Shown: positions 1 to 6,734 of the stretch, piece after piece
How the letters are laid out: every line of letters starts with the position of its first letter
Position numbering within the stretch: the stretch's first letter is position 1
Origin: Methanobacteriota archaeon
Lineage (GTDB): Archaea > Thermoplasmatota > Thermoplasmata > Methanomassiliicoccales > Methanomethylophilaceae
Reading direction: 5' to 3'
Length of the DNA stretch: 64,000 bases
Assembly: GCA_023402275.1 (NCBI GenBank)
Contig: JAEXCH010000014.1
Coordinates: 62,001-126,000, forward strand
The notes under the pieces: model-generated
Databases searched by the model: none
What the model was told of the DNA's origin: nothing
What the model saw: only the letters and a program-made list of their open reading frames with translations
Program-made: the position numbers and the translations under genes

Positions 1-258
1 GGCCTTGACCATTGCCATCAGATCGTGGTTCGTGTCCTTCTCGATCTCCTTTATCCTTGAGATGCTGACGACATCCAATGATGCCGTCCTCTCTATCTCT
101 TCCGCATCTTCTTTGCTTATTGTGCCGAGTGATGCGTGTGCTTTGGCCAGAGCTGCTTCAACCTTCATCTGGTAACTGATCCGACCTTCTTCCGAGAAGA
201 TGGTCTTCATTTCTTTGCGACCGTACCTGTAGTCAAGAGGACAAATAGAACCTTCCAT
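1..258 (-). CDS. purB: Adenylosuccinate lyase, N-terminal fragment
   Basis: Partial gene whose 3' part lies outside the window; 86 codons are visible, starting at the ATG complementary to 256-258. The N-terminus reads MEGSICPLDYRYGRKEMKTI and later contains EKDTNHDLMAMVKA. These match the start of archaeal and bacterial adenylosuccinate lyases, where a CPLDxRYG opening and the HDxMAMVKA segment are typical. The enzyme removes fumarate from SAICAR and adenylosuccinate in purine synthesis. The active-site histidine, the catalytic serine loop and the signature sequence are not in view, so activity cannot be judged. It faces away from the long gene-free stretch to its right, so its promoter must lie just beyond 258. 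Confidence 0.85.
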   Translation of the reverse strand, partial: MEGSICPLDYRYGRKEMKTIFSEEGRISYQMKVEAALAKAHASLGTISKEDAEEIERTASLDVVSISRIKEIEKDTNHDLMAMVKA

Positions 259-903
259 CTGATATCGGATGTTGGATTGTGTATCATTATTTATAATCTA
301 TGAAAAGACAAGGCAGTATCATAAGCCACATATGTCCGGATAGAGAGTCAATACGCTACTGTTCCCTATATCTAACTATATTCTTTACATCCGAAGTATT
401 TATCAGCAAATGTGGAAGATATTGTTTTGGTGGTTTGGTGCCATTGACAAATAACAATGGTCTGCTTTGCGACAGTGACGGCAGACATCGTTGTGATGAA
501 CGGAGAACACATGGCCATATATCAGGAACTGTACGGGCATCGTGATATAGTATCAATGATGCGAATGGACCATGATATCCGGTCAATTACTGTGATAGGA
601 CACCGCGACCTTCGATACATAGGGGACAGGGGACATATCTGGGGTATTGTTTCCCTGCAAAGAGGCCTGTGACATGGATATGAACATGAAGGAGACAAGG
701 ATCGAAGGCATCCCCATCAGCGTTGGAATGTACAATGTGATGGGAGGGAAAGCATCGACAGGGACCCCTATGGGCAGTATGAATGAGAATGAACTGTCCC
801 ACGATATGGATTCGGAATCCGGACGCAGTCCCTGTCGTAAAGGTAAGTATCACCACAGACAGTGTATCTGAGCACGACATGATCGATCTCATGACACACT
901 GAC

Positions 904-947
904 ATCATGATACAGGCGGACGGAAATATTGCTGCCTGTATCATGAT
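904..947. repeat. 14-bp perfect inverted repeat
   Basis: ATCATGATACAGGC at 904-917 is exactly reverse-complemented at 934-947 with a 16-nt spacer. No T-run follows on the plus strand, so a simple terminator is not the obvious reading. A regulator site or a stable hairpin in an unannotated transcript are both possible. Confidence 0.6.
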
Positions 948-980
948 AAACATAATACTTGTAGAATACTCGTAGAAACA

Positions 981-1039
981 CTTATAAATAATACCTCTTA
1001 TAACAGCTCGAAAAGTGGACCATACTTTTGCTTATGGTC
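981..1039 (+). promoter_or_regulatory. Promoter region of coiled-coil gene
   Basis: A TATA-like CTTATAAATA sits at 981-990. A 7-bp inverted repeat, GACCATA (1018-1024) and TATGGTC (1033-1039), lies about where the transcript should begin. This could be an operator or a leader hairpin. A GAGTGATGA stretch just before the ATG at 1065 can act as ribosome site. Confidence 0.45.
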
Positions 1040-1064
1040 AAGTCGAACGATTGAGTGATGATTT

Positions 1065-2258
1065 ATGGATGAGTTTGTGGAGGAAGTAACGCAGGTCGAT
1101 TCTCAGGAAGCACAGCAGTCAGCGGAAGCGAACGTTGACGCTCTTGAAGAACAGGAAACTAAGATCGAGGAGACCCCGGCAGTTGAGGAAACGGTTGTTG
1201 CAGAGGAAGTTGTTGAGACACCTTCCGAAGAAATCGTATCCGAAGTGACCGAGGAAGAGGTCGCAGAGGCCCCGGCAGATGTACCCGAGACCGTTGAGGA
1301 AACGGTAGTAGCGGAAGATGCGGGTGAGGCCAATGATGAAGAGGCGCCGGTAGAAGGGGCAACAGAGGAGGAGCGCCAGCTTTCCGCTGAGGAAGTTGCC
1401 GATATAGAACAGAAACGCAGCATTCTTAACAATGATGCGGAGAGGCATAGGCGCCAGAGAGATGAATTGAACAACCAGACCAAAGAGTGGAAGGCAAAGA
1501 GGGACTCTCTGAACTCACGTGTACGTGAGCTTGTCGATGAGGCAGGGAAATGCAGAGAGGAACGTGATTCCTTCAACCAGAAGGTCAGGGAGACAAAGGT
1601 ACTAAGGGATGAGTGGAACCAGAAGGTCACCGCCCTAAAGGACCAGATCGCTCAGCTCAGGCCGGAAAGATCCAACGATGAGAAGAATGAGGTTCCTGTC
1701 AAACAACTCAAGAAACAGCTTCAGGACCTGGAGTACACTCAACAGACCAAGCCACTCGGCAAGGACAAAGAGAACGAGATCATCAAACAGATATCCACTA
1801 TAGCGAAACAGATCGATGAGAGGGAGAAATCCTACGAGCAGAACGGAGAGATCAAAGAGATCATCCAGCAGCTCAGGGATGCCAAGGTCGAAGCGGAAGC
1901 AGCACACCGTCAGGTGTCAGAGTACGCAGAGGCGGCACAGAACTCCCACGACAAGATGTTGAAACTCTATGAGGAGGCTGATGCACTCAGGAAGGAAGCG
2001 GATGCTGCACAGGCGAAGTTCGTCGAGTGCAAGACCGCAGCCGATGAGGAGCACAAGAAGCACATAGAGCAGATCAAGTCGGTCCATGAGATGGACAAGG
2101 ACGTCGCAGGTTTCAGGAACAAGAAGAGCGCGGCAAGGAAGAAGAAGGTCGACTCCGAATCCAAGAAGGAAGCGAAGGAGATCTTCGAACGCTTCAAGGC
2201 CGGAGAGAAGCTCAGTACCGACAACCTGATGGCCCTTCAGAAGTCAGGATATCTCTGA
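1065..2258 (+). CDS. Archaeal coiled-coil protein (COG1340-like)
   Basis: A 397-residue protein with two parts. Residues 1 to about 105 are strongly acidic, rich in EE, VEE and PAVEET-type low-complexity repeats. Residues about 110-380 form a long charged coiled coil (runs such as RRQRDELNNQ and KAEADAAQAK). The C-terminus, with FERFKAGEKLSTDNLMALQ, matches the conserved tail of archaeal COG1340 proteins, which are sometimes misannotated as phosphoserine phosphatase. There is no enzyme motif, membrane segment or signal peptide, so it is probably cytosolic and structural or scaffold-like. The function of the family is not established to my knowledge. It is transcribed alone and ends in a hairpin terminator at 2262-2277. 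Confidence 0.75.
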   Translation: MDEFVEEVTQVDSQEAQQSAEANVDALEEQETKIEETPAVEETVVAEEVVETPSEEIVSEVTEEEVAEAPADVPETVEETVVAEDAGEANDEEAPVEGATEEERQLSAEEVADIEQKRSILNNDAERHRRQRDELNNQTKEWKAKRDSLNSRVRELVDEAGKCREERDSFNQKVRETKVLRDEWNQKVTALKDQIAQLRPERSNDEKNEVPVKQLKKQLQDLEYTQQTKPLGKDKENEIIKQISTIAKQIDEREKSYEQNGEIKEIIQQLRDAKVEAEAAHRQVSEYAEAAQNSHDKMLKLYEEADALRKEADAAQAKFVECKTAADEEHKKHIEQIKSVHEMDKDVAGFRNKKSAARKKKVDSESKKEAKEIFERFKAGEKLSTDNLMALQKSGYL

Positions 2259-2261
2259 TAT

Positions 2262-2277
2262 TGCCCAAAAATGGGCA
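2262..2277 (+). terminator. Hairpin after coiled-coil gene
   Basis: TGCCCA-AAAA-TGGGCA forms a 6-bp stem with a 4-nt loop, starting 4 nt after the stop codon. It is followed by a TTT and further T-rich sequence. Confidence 0.6.
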
Positions 2278-2322
2278 TTTCAAACACCTTTTCCAAAAAC
2301 CAATTTTTCTTTTTTAGAAAAT

Positions 2323-2331
2323 CTTTATATA
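2323..2331 (+). promoter_or_regulatory. Distal TATA box before srp54
   Basis: CTTTATATA is a near-ideal archaeal TATA box with A-rich sequence just before it. It predicts a start near 2350, over 110 nt before the srp54 ATG, which is long for an archaeal leader. It may therefore drive the RNA candidate at 2350-2430. Confidence 0.5.
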
Positions 2332-2349
2332 GATTCTCAACCAATCAGT

Positions 2350-2430
2350 ACCTACGGGGAAAAAGGTCAGTTCTGTAGAGTGCATCCCATCCCTTCTGAC
2401 TGGCTGGCCTGTTCCCGCACCTTTACTATA
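2350..2430 (+). ncRNA. Candidate small structured RNA or srp54 leader
   Basis: The stretch following the distal TATA box has higher GC than its flanks and can fold. CGGGGA near the 5' end pairs with TTCCCG near the 3' end (6 bp, one G-U). Inside, GGTCAG pairs with CTGACT (6 bp, one G-U). A T-rich CCTTTACTATATT follows. A second TATA-like element close to the srp54 start would make this a separate transcript. I recognise no known RNA family, and there is no clear C/D-box or H/ACA arrangement. The pairing was done by eye only. Confidence 0.3.
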
Positions 2431-2432
2431 TT

Positions 2433-2442
2433 CTAAATATTA
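2433..2442 (+). promoter_or_regulatory. Proximal TATA-like element of srp54
   Basis: CTAAATATTA lies about 26-35 nt before the srp54 ATG, the spacing expected for a leaderless transcript. There is no good ribosome site before that ATG, which agrees with leaderless initiation. Confidence 0.4.
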
Positions 2443-2467
2443 TTGAGACAATCATGGATTTGATCAA

Positions 2468-3820
2468 ATGGTTCTCGACGGACTGGGAAAATCTTTAAGG
2501 GACGTGATTGCGCACATCGGAAGCTCATCTGTGATAGATGAGGATCTCGTAATGGAGATATCCAAGGAACTGCAGCGTGCCCTTCTGCAAGCTGATGTGA
2601 ACGTTCAGTTGGTATTGGAGATAACCAACAGGATACAGGAACGTGCACTGAACGAGAAGCCTCCTGCGGGAAAGAGCTCCAAGGATCACGTGATCAACAT
2701 AATCTACAAGGAGATGGTCTCACTCCTCGACAATGGGGAAGGACTTGCTCTGAAACCTCAGACCATAATGATGGTCGGACTTTACGGTCAGGGTAAGACC
2801 ACTACAACAGGGAAACTGGCGCAGTTCCTCTCTAAGAAAGGGTTCACGGTAGGTCTGATCGGAGCTGACGTATACAGGCCGGGTGCATTGGACCAGCTGC
2901 AGCAGCTTGGTGAGAAGATCAACGTTGAAGTGTACGGAGAGCCTGGCAACAGCAACGCTGCCAAGATAGTAGAGAACGGAATGAAGAAGTTCTCGGACAA
3001 GAAGATCATAATAATCGATACCTCCGGACGCCACGCTCTCGAGGATGAGCTTATACAAGAACTGAAGGATATCGCAGCGGTATCAAAACCCGATGAGAGG
3101 GTACTTGTCCTGGATTCACAGGTAGGTCAGCAGGCAGGACCTCAGGCCGAGGCGTTCCATGATGCTGTCGGTGTCACAGGTGTCATACTCACTAAGATGG
3201 ACGGTACAGCAAAGGGCGGAGGTGCGTTATCTGCAGTTGCAAGGACCGATGCCAGGATAATATTCATAGGTACAGGGGAGCACATACGCGATCTGGAAGC
3301 ATTCAACGCAGACAGATTCATATCAAGACTCCTTGGAATGGGAGACCTCGCATCCTTGGTCCAGATGGCAAAGGATGAGATCGATGACGAGGAAGCGATG
3401 GAACAGCTTGCCAGAAGCATGCTGTCAGGAAGGTTCACTCTCTCGGACATGTATCAGCAAATGGCTGCCGTCAGCAAGATGGGCCCTCTGCAGAAAGTGA
3501 TGTCCATGATACCCGGTATGAGCAACATGGAGGACAAGATCAATTACGAGGAATCTCAGAAGAGACTCGTGAAATACAAGGTCATAATGGATTCCATGAC
3601 CAAAGAGGAGAAGGATGAACCGAACCTCATCAAAGGCAAACGCATCGAGAGGATAGCTGCGGGTTCAGGTGTATCCACACACGAGGTGAAAGGCCTTCTC
3701 AAACAATACAATCAGAGCAAGAAGATGATGGGTTCCATCGGAAAGGACCGTAAGATGCGCAAACAGATGATGAAGCAGCTTGGCGGAATGGATATGGATA
3801 GCCTGCAGGATATGCAGTGA
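2468..3820 (+). CDS. srp54: Signal recognition particle 54 kDa protein
   Basis: A 450-residue GTPase that binds the 7S RNA and the signal peptide and docks to FtsY, guiding membrane and secreted proteins to the translocon. The helical N domain covers about 1-95. The G domain carries the P-loop GLYGQGKTT (about 104-112), DTSGRHALEDE near 184 and TKMDGTAKGGG near 243. The methionine-rich M domain runs from about 300 to the end, with MYQQM, MGPLQKVMSMIPG and a KMRKQMMKQ tail. An out-of-frame ATG at 2454 was not used; the N-terminus MVLDGLGKSLRDVI starting at 2468 fits the family. trmY follows after 4 nt. The SRP RNA partner is also in this window, on the opposite strand at 24329-24634. Confidence 0.97.
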   Translation: MVLDGLGKSLRDVIAHIGSSSVIDEDLVMEISKELQRALLQADVNVQLVLEITNRIQERALNEKPPAGKSSKDHVINIIYKEMVSLLDNGEGLALKPQTIMMVGLYGQGKTTTTGKLAQFLSKKGFTVGLIGADVYRPGALDQLQQLGEKINVEVYGEPGNSNAAKIVENGMKKFSDKKIIIIDTSGRHALEDELIQELKDIAAVSKPDERVLVLDSQVGQQAGPQAEAFHDAVGVTGVILTKMDGTAKGGGALSAVARTDARIIFIGTGEHIRDLEAFNADRFISRLLGMGDLASLVQMAKDEIDDEEAMEQLARSMLSGRFTLSDMYQQMAAVSKMGPLQKVMSMIPGMSNMEDKINYEESQKRLVKYKVIMDSMTKEEKDEPNLIKGKRIERIAAGSGVSTHEVKGLLKQYNQSKKMMGSIGKDRKMRKQMMKQLGGMDMDSLQDMQ

Positions 3821-3824
3821 TCCG

Positions 3825-4418
3825 ATGAAGTATTTCGTTATAGTAGGGCACAAAGCGTCCACCACCGGCGATTTCAAGCTGGATGACATATGCGGCGGAG
3901 CAGGAAGATTGGACATTCTGGTAAGATGCGTCAATTCCGCATTCTTCCTTTCCCATGATATAAGGAAGGATGTCCAGTTGTACCTTGTAATGCAAGGAGG
4001 CAACGATGCCCCTAAGACAGTAAGGTTCTCAGGCGAGGACGTTAGATATCTGAACCCAGATGAGAGGAGCACGTCCTCCCTGATCAGGAACGCACTTCTG
4101 AAGAAGATCGGCGATGAAGGTGAATCAAGATCATCACCAGGAGTATACGTTTCCCGAAGATCGTTCTCGGACATAATGTCGGAACTGTCCGAGAAAGGCA
4201 AGATCGTCTATCTCAAGGAGGACAGGAAGGATATCCGAGATACCGAAATACCTGATGATCCCATATTCGTGATAAGTGATAACAGGGACCTTACCGATGA
4301 GGAAGAGGGAATCATCCAACAGTATTCTCCAGATACCATATGTATAGGCCCTCACAGCCTCCATGCGGACCACTGCATGATAATCGTTCACAACGAGATC
4401 GACAGAAGGGAGAACTGA
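3825..4418 (+). CDS. trmY: tRNA (pseudouridine-54 N1)-methyltransferase
   Basis: A 197-residue SPOUT-fold methyltransferase that makes N1-methylpseudouridine at position 54 of the tRNA T-loop, the archaeal counterpart of ribothymidine. MKYFVIVGHKASTTGDFKLD and GGAGRLDILVRCVNSAFFLS are characteristic of the N-terminal half. The C-terminal PHSLHADHCMIIVHNEIDRR forms the SAM-binding knot region. I chose the ATG at 3825 because the family starts with this strand; the frame is open further upstream, but that part lies inside srp54. It follows srp54 by 4 nt and is probably co-transcribed. Confidence 0.92.
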   Translation: MKYFVIVGHKASTTGDFKLDDICGGAGRLDILVRCVNSAFFLSHDIRKDVQLYLVMQGGNDAPKTVRFSGEDVRYLNPDERSTSSLIRNALLKKIGDEGESRSSPGVYVSRRSFSDIMSELSEKGKIVYLKEDRKDIRDTEIPDDPIFVISDNRDLTDEEEGIIQQYSPDTICIGPHSLHADHCMIIVHNEIDRREN

Positions 4419-4450
4419 ATCTTTTTATCTTTAACAGGATATAAGGGCAT

Positions 4451-4657
4451 ATGGCAGACCAACCGGAAAGGATACCTCAGCACAGACATTGCCGCAACTG
4501 CGGTAAGGCGTTCGTTGGCGAAGGATACTTCTGTGGCGAAGAATGTAAGAGTTCCGCAGGTTCGGTGGCCAAGAAGAAGATCAGGAAGCTTATGGTCGCT
4601 TGGATTGCAATAGTTGCCGTTACGATCGCTGTCGTTGCATTGTATTATCTGCTCTGA
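4451..4657 (+). CDS. DUF2116-type zinc-ribbon membrane micro-protein
   Basis: A 68-residue protein. The N-terminal treble-clef-like ribbon HCRNCGKAF...YFCGEECK carries four cysteines that can bind zinc. It is followed by a basic stretch (AKKKIRKL) and one C-terminal membrane helix (about 48-68). This layout matches DUF2116, a small archaeal family described as a predicted nucleic-acid-binding ribbon with a tail anchor. The basic side before the helix suggests that the ribbon stays in the cytosol. It is close downstream of trmY but has its own 32-bp gap with T-rich sequence. The role is unknown. Confidence 0.75.
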   Translation: MADQPERIPQHRHCRNCGKAFVGEGYFCGEECKSSAGSVAKKKIRKLMVAWIAIVAVTIAVVALYYLL

Positions 4658-4707
4658 GCGGCAGTAACCATTTTTATCCCGAACAGCTCTTTGATTATGG
4701 TGATCCA

Positions 4708-5655
4708 ATGATATCTGTCGTAGCCGGTACGTTCAATATACTACATGAAGGCCACAAGACATTCATCAGGAGGGCCTTTGAGGTCGGGGACAAGGTCATA
4801 GTGGGAATAACGACGGATGAGATGGCATCACACGGCAGGGAAGAGGTCCTTCCCCTGTACATAAGAAAGAAAGAACTCGAGAACTATCTTTCCTCATTTG
4901 GAGAATGCTGGGAGATCGTTGAGATATCCGATATCTATGGTCCTAGGAATGTAATGGATGAGGCAGATATACTTGTGGTATCGGCAGAGACAGAGGATAA
5001 TGCAAAGAAAGTGAATGAGGAAAGGGTATCCAGAGGATTGAGACCCTTTGATCTCGTGTCAGTACCTCTGGTCAAAGCATTCGATGATGAGAAGATAAGT
5101 TCCACAGACATCCTGAATGGAGAGTATTCAAGGGATGGAAGGGAAGACGTGATCAGGATAGCCGTGGGTTCGGTCAACAGGGTAAAGGTCGAGGCGGTAA
5201 GGACCGTCATGGAAAGGGTCTTCGGAAATGTCATAATCAAACCCGTCGAGGTCAGCAGCGGTGTCTCGGATCAACCTAAAGGGATGGAGACCCGCAAAGG
5301 GGCTGTCAACAGGGCCTGTGAAGCGTTACAGAACAATGATATTGCCGTAGGGATAGAAGCGGGTGTGTTCGAGACCGAGGACGGTCTGTATGACTTCCAG
5401 TATTGTGCGGTGGTCGACAAGGAAGGAACGATGACCATCGGGGTCGGACCGGGTTTCAGATATCCTGATGATATCTCAGAACTGGTTCGCAAAGGAATGA
5501 CCGTCGGCGAGGCCGTACACGATCTGTATGGAGATCCGGAAATAGGAAAGAAACAAGGCGCAGTAGGTCTTCTTAGCAAAGGATTACTTGATAGAAGGTC
5601 ATTGACGGAACAATCCGTTATCGCAGCAATGATACCAAGGATGGATAGGATATGA
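4708..5655 (+). CDS. Fusion: phosphopantetheine adenylyltransferase + inosine/xanthosine triphosphatase
   Basis: A 315-residue two-domain protein. Residues 1 to about 145 are an archaeal-type phosphopantetheine adenylyltransferase (CoA synthesis) with the nucleotidyltransferase motif H13-E-G-H16, VIVGITTDEMA and ISST near 130. Residues about 148-315 match the YjjX/XTPase family, which hydrolyses ITP and XTP to clean the nucleotide pool: IAVGSVNRVKVEAV, VSSGVSDQPKGMETRKGA, AVGIEAGV and KKQGAVGLLSKG are all typical. The ATG at 4708 starts directly at the first beta-strand. Its TGA overlaps the start of the next gene by 4 nt (ATGA). Each domain alone would be a full enzyme. The fusion suggests co-regulation more than a shared reaction. 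Confidence 0.88.
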   Translation: MISVVAGTFNILHEGHKTFIRRAFEVGDKVIVGITTDEMASHGREEVLPLYIRKKELENYLSSFGECWEIVEISDIYGPRNVMDEADILVVSAETEDNAKKVNEERVSRGLRPFDLVSVPLVKAFDDEKISSTDILNGEYSRDGREDVIRIAVGSVNRVKVEAVRTVMERVFGNVIIKPVEVSSGVSDQPKGMETRKGAVNRACEALQNNDIAVGIEAGVFETEDGLYDFQYCAVVDKEGTMTIGVGPGFRYPDDISELVRKGMTVGEAVHDLYGDPEIGKKQGAVGLLSKGLLDRRSLTEQSVIAAMIPRMDRI

Positions 5656-6260
5656 ATGATTGTCAGAATTGTCAGGGAGGTTCGTGTGAACAAAGCGGAG
5701 AATGCAGACTACCTCCGGGAATGCTTTCGGAATACGATCTGGATAGACCAATTGCTGATGGGATAATGATATGGCTTGAGGTATCCGAGGACAACCATCC
5801 GAATATAGAGGATACATCATTGGAGGTACTTAGTAAAGTAGCCGAGATATATGACGGAAGGATATTCGGAATAGTCTTCGGGGACATAGAACTCAAACCT
5901 CTGTATAAGGAAGCGTTCCTTCACGGAGTGGATACGTTGTATCATGTCAGAAGCAACAAACTGAAATTCGATATTGGATCATATGGCGATTCTATAAAGG
6001 AGATAGTAGAACGTGTGAATCCTTCAGTTCTGATGATGAGTGCCACCGAAAGAGGAAATGAACTGGCCACCCTTTTGGCCGATATGTTGGGATCCACTGT
6101 TTCACTTGACCTCAGAGAATTGACAGTCAACGAGATATCTGTCTCTGGGACAAACCCCAAAATACTCACTGTGCGCCCGGGATCGTTCAGTATATCTGAA
6201 CCGATCGGCAATGATATCGGGACCGTGATCTATTGGCAATACAAACCGAGATTGACGTGA
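5652..6260 (+). CDS. Orphan ETF-alpha-like domain with N-terminal Cys cluster
   Basis: A 202-residue protein. Residues about 35-190 resemble the N-terminal domain of electron-transfer flavoprotein alpha: IMIWLEVSEDN opening, a middle YHVRSNKL strand, the NPSVLMMSATERGNELATLLADMLG helix region and ILTVRPGSFS at the end. The C-terminal FAD-binding domain of true ETF-alpha is absent, and no ETF-beta gene is nearby. Before the domain sit five cysteines (C4, C7, C12, C18 region: DCQNCQGGSCEQSGEC), which could bind zinc or an Fe-S cluster. It overlaps the CoaD/XTPase gene by 4 nt and so is translationally coupled. A role in redox or nucleotide binding is a guess. The fold call rests on motif resemblance. 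Confidence 0.65.
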   Translation: MNDCQNCQGGSCEQSGECRLPPGMLSEYDLDRPIADGIMIWLEVSEDNHPNIEDTSLEVLSKVAEIYDGRIFGIVFGDIELKPLYKEAFLHGVDTLYHVRSNKLKFDIGSYGDSIKEIVERVNPSVLMMSATERGNELATLLADMLGSTVSLDLRELTVNEISVSGTNPKILTVRPGSFSISEPIGNDIGTVIYWQYKPRLT

Positions 6261-6266
6261 GATACG

Positions 6267-6734
6267 TCAGTTCTTTGTAAGTGATATGGCTTTTTCAAGA
6301 ACGATTTCCGCATGACCGGGGACCTTGACCCTCTTCCATGCAGCCTCTATCCTTCCATCCTTGCCAACTATGAAGGTGGATCTTATGGTACCCTGCACCT
6401 CTTTGCCGTACATCATCTTGGTGCCCCATGCACCTGCTCTTTCTATCAGGTCATGATCAGGGTCGCTAAGCAGTTTGACCTTGAGCGAGTTCTTCTCCTT
6501 GAATCTCTGGTGGGATGCAACGGTATCCTTGCTCACGCCGAACACAGGGATGTTCCTGAGCATGAACTTAGGGTATAGTGATGTGAAATCGACAGCCTCC
6601 TTTGTACATCCTGAACTCCCATCCTTTGGATAGAAGTATATCACGTATCTTACGCCTTTCAACGATCTGCTGTCCAACTCTTCACCGTTCTCATCCTTGA
6701 GAACGAAATCAGGGAATACATCTCCTACATCCAT
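6267..6734 (-). CDS. bcp: Bcp-type peroxiredoxin
   Basis: A 155-residue thiol peroxidase of the AhpC/TSA superfamily that reduces peroxides. DFVLKDENGEE and YFYPKDGSSGCTKEAVDF place the peroxidatic cysteine at C43. The resolving cysteine found five residues later in E. coli-type Bcp is replaced here by valine, and I see no other cysteine, so it probably works as a 1-Cys enzyme with an external reductant. Its ATG overlaps the pheT stop by one base, making it the last gene of the HMG-CoA reductase-pheT-bcp run. It lies convergent to the ETF-like gene, only 6 bp away. Confidence 0.9.
   Translation of the reverse strand: MDVGDVFPDFVLKDENGEELDSRSLKGVRYVIYFYPKDGSSGCTKEAVDFTSLYPKFMLRNIPVFGVSKDTVASHQRFKEKNSLKVKLLSDPDHDLIERAGAWGTKMMYGKEVQGTIRSTFIVGKDGRIEAAWKRVKVPGHAEIVLEKAISLTKN

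Larger units (their letters stand above)
259..1064. other. Long gene-poor intergenic region
   Basis: About 800 bp between the divergent purB and the coiled-coil gene. The short open frames here (up to about 100 codons on either strand) overlap one another, lack good ribosome sites and resemble no family I know. I treat them as chance or decayed sequence. Recognisable signals are a 14-bp perfect inverted repeat at 904-947 and a promoter-like region next to the coiled-coil gene. A decayed gene around 450-870 cannot be excluded. Confidence 0.5.

Noticed and set aside
300..953. Six short open frames on both strands
   Set aside because: They overlap one another, have no ribosome sites or family resemblance, and disagree in frame; chance frames in non-coding DNA.
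1103..1630. 175-codon Ser-rich minus-strand frame
   Set aside because: Low-complexity shadow of the coiled-coil gene's GAA/GAG codons.
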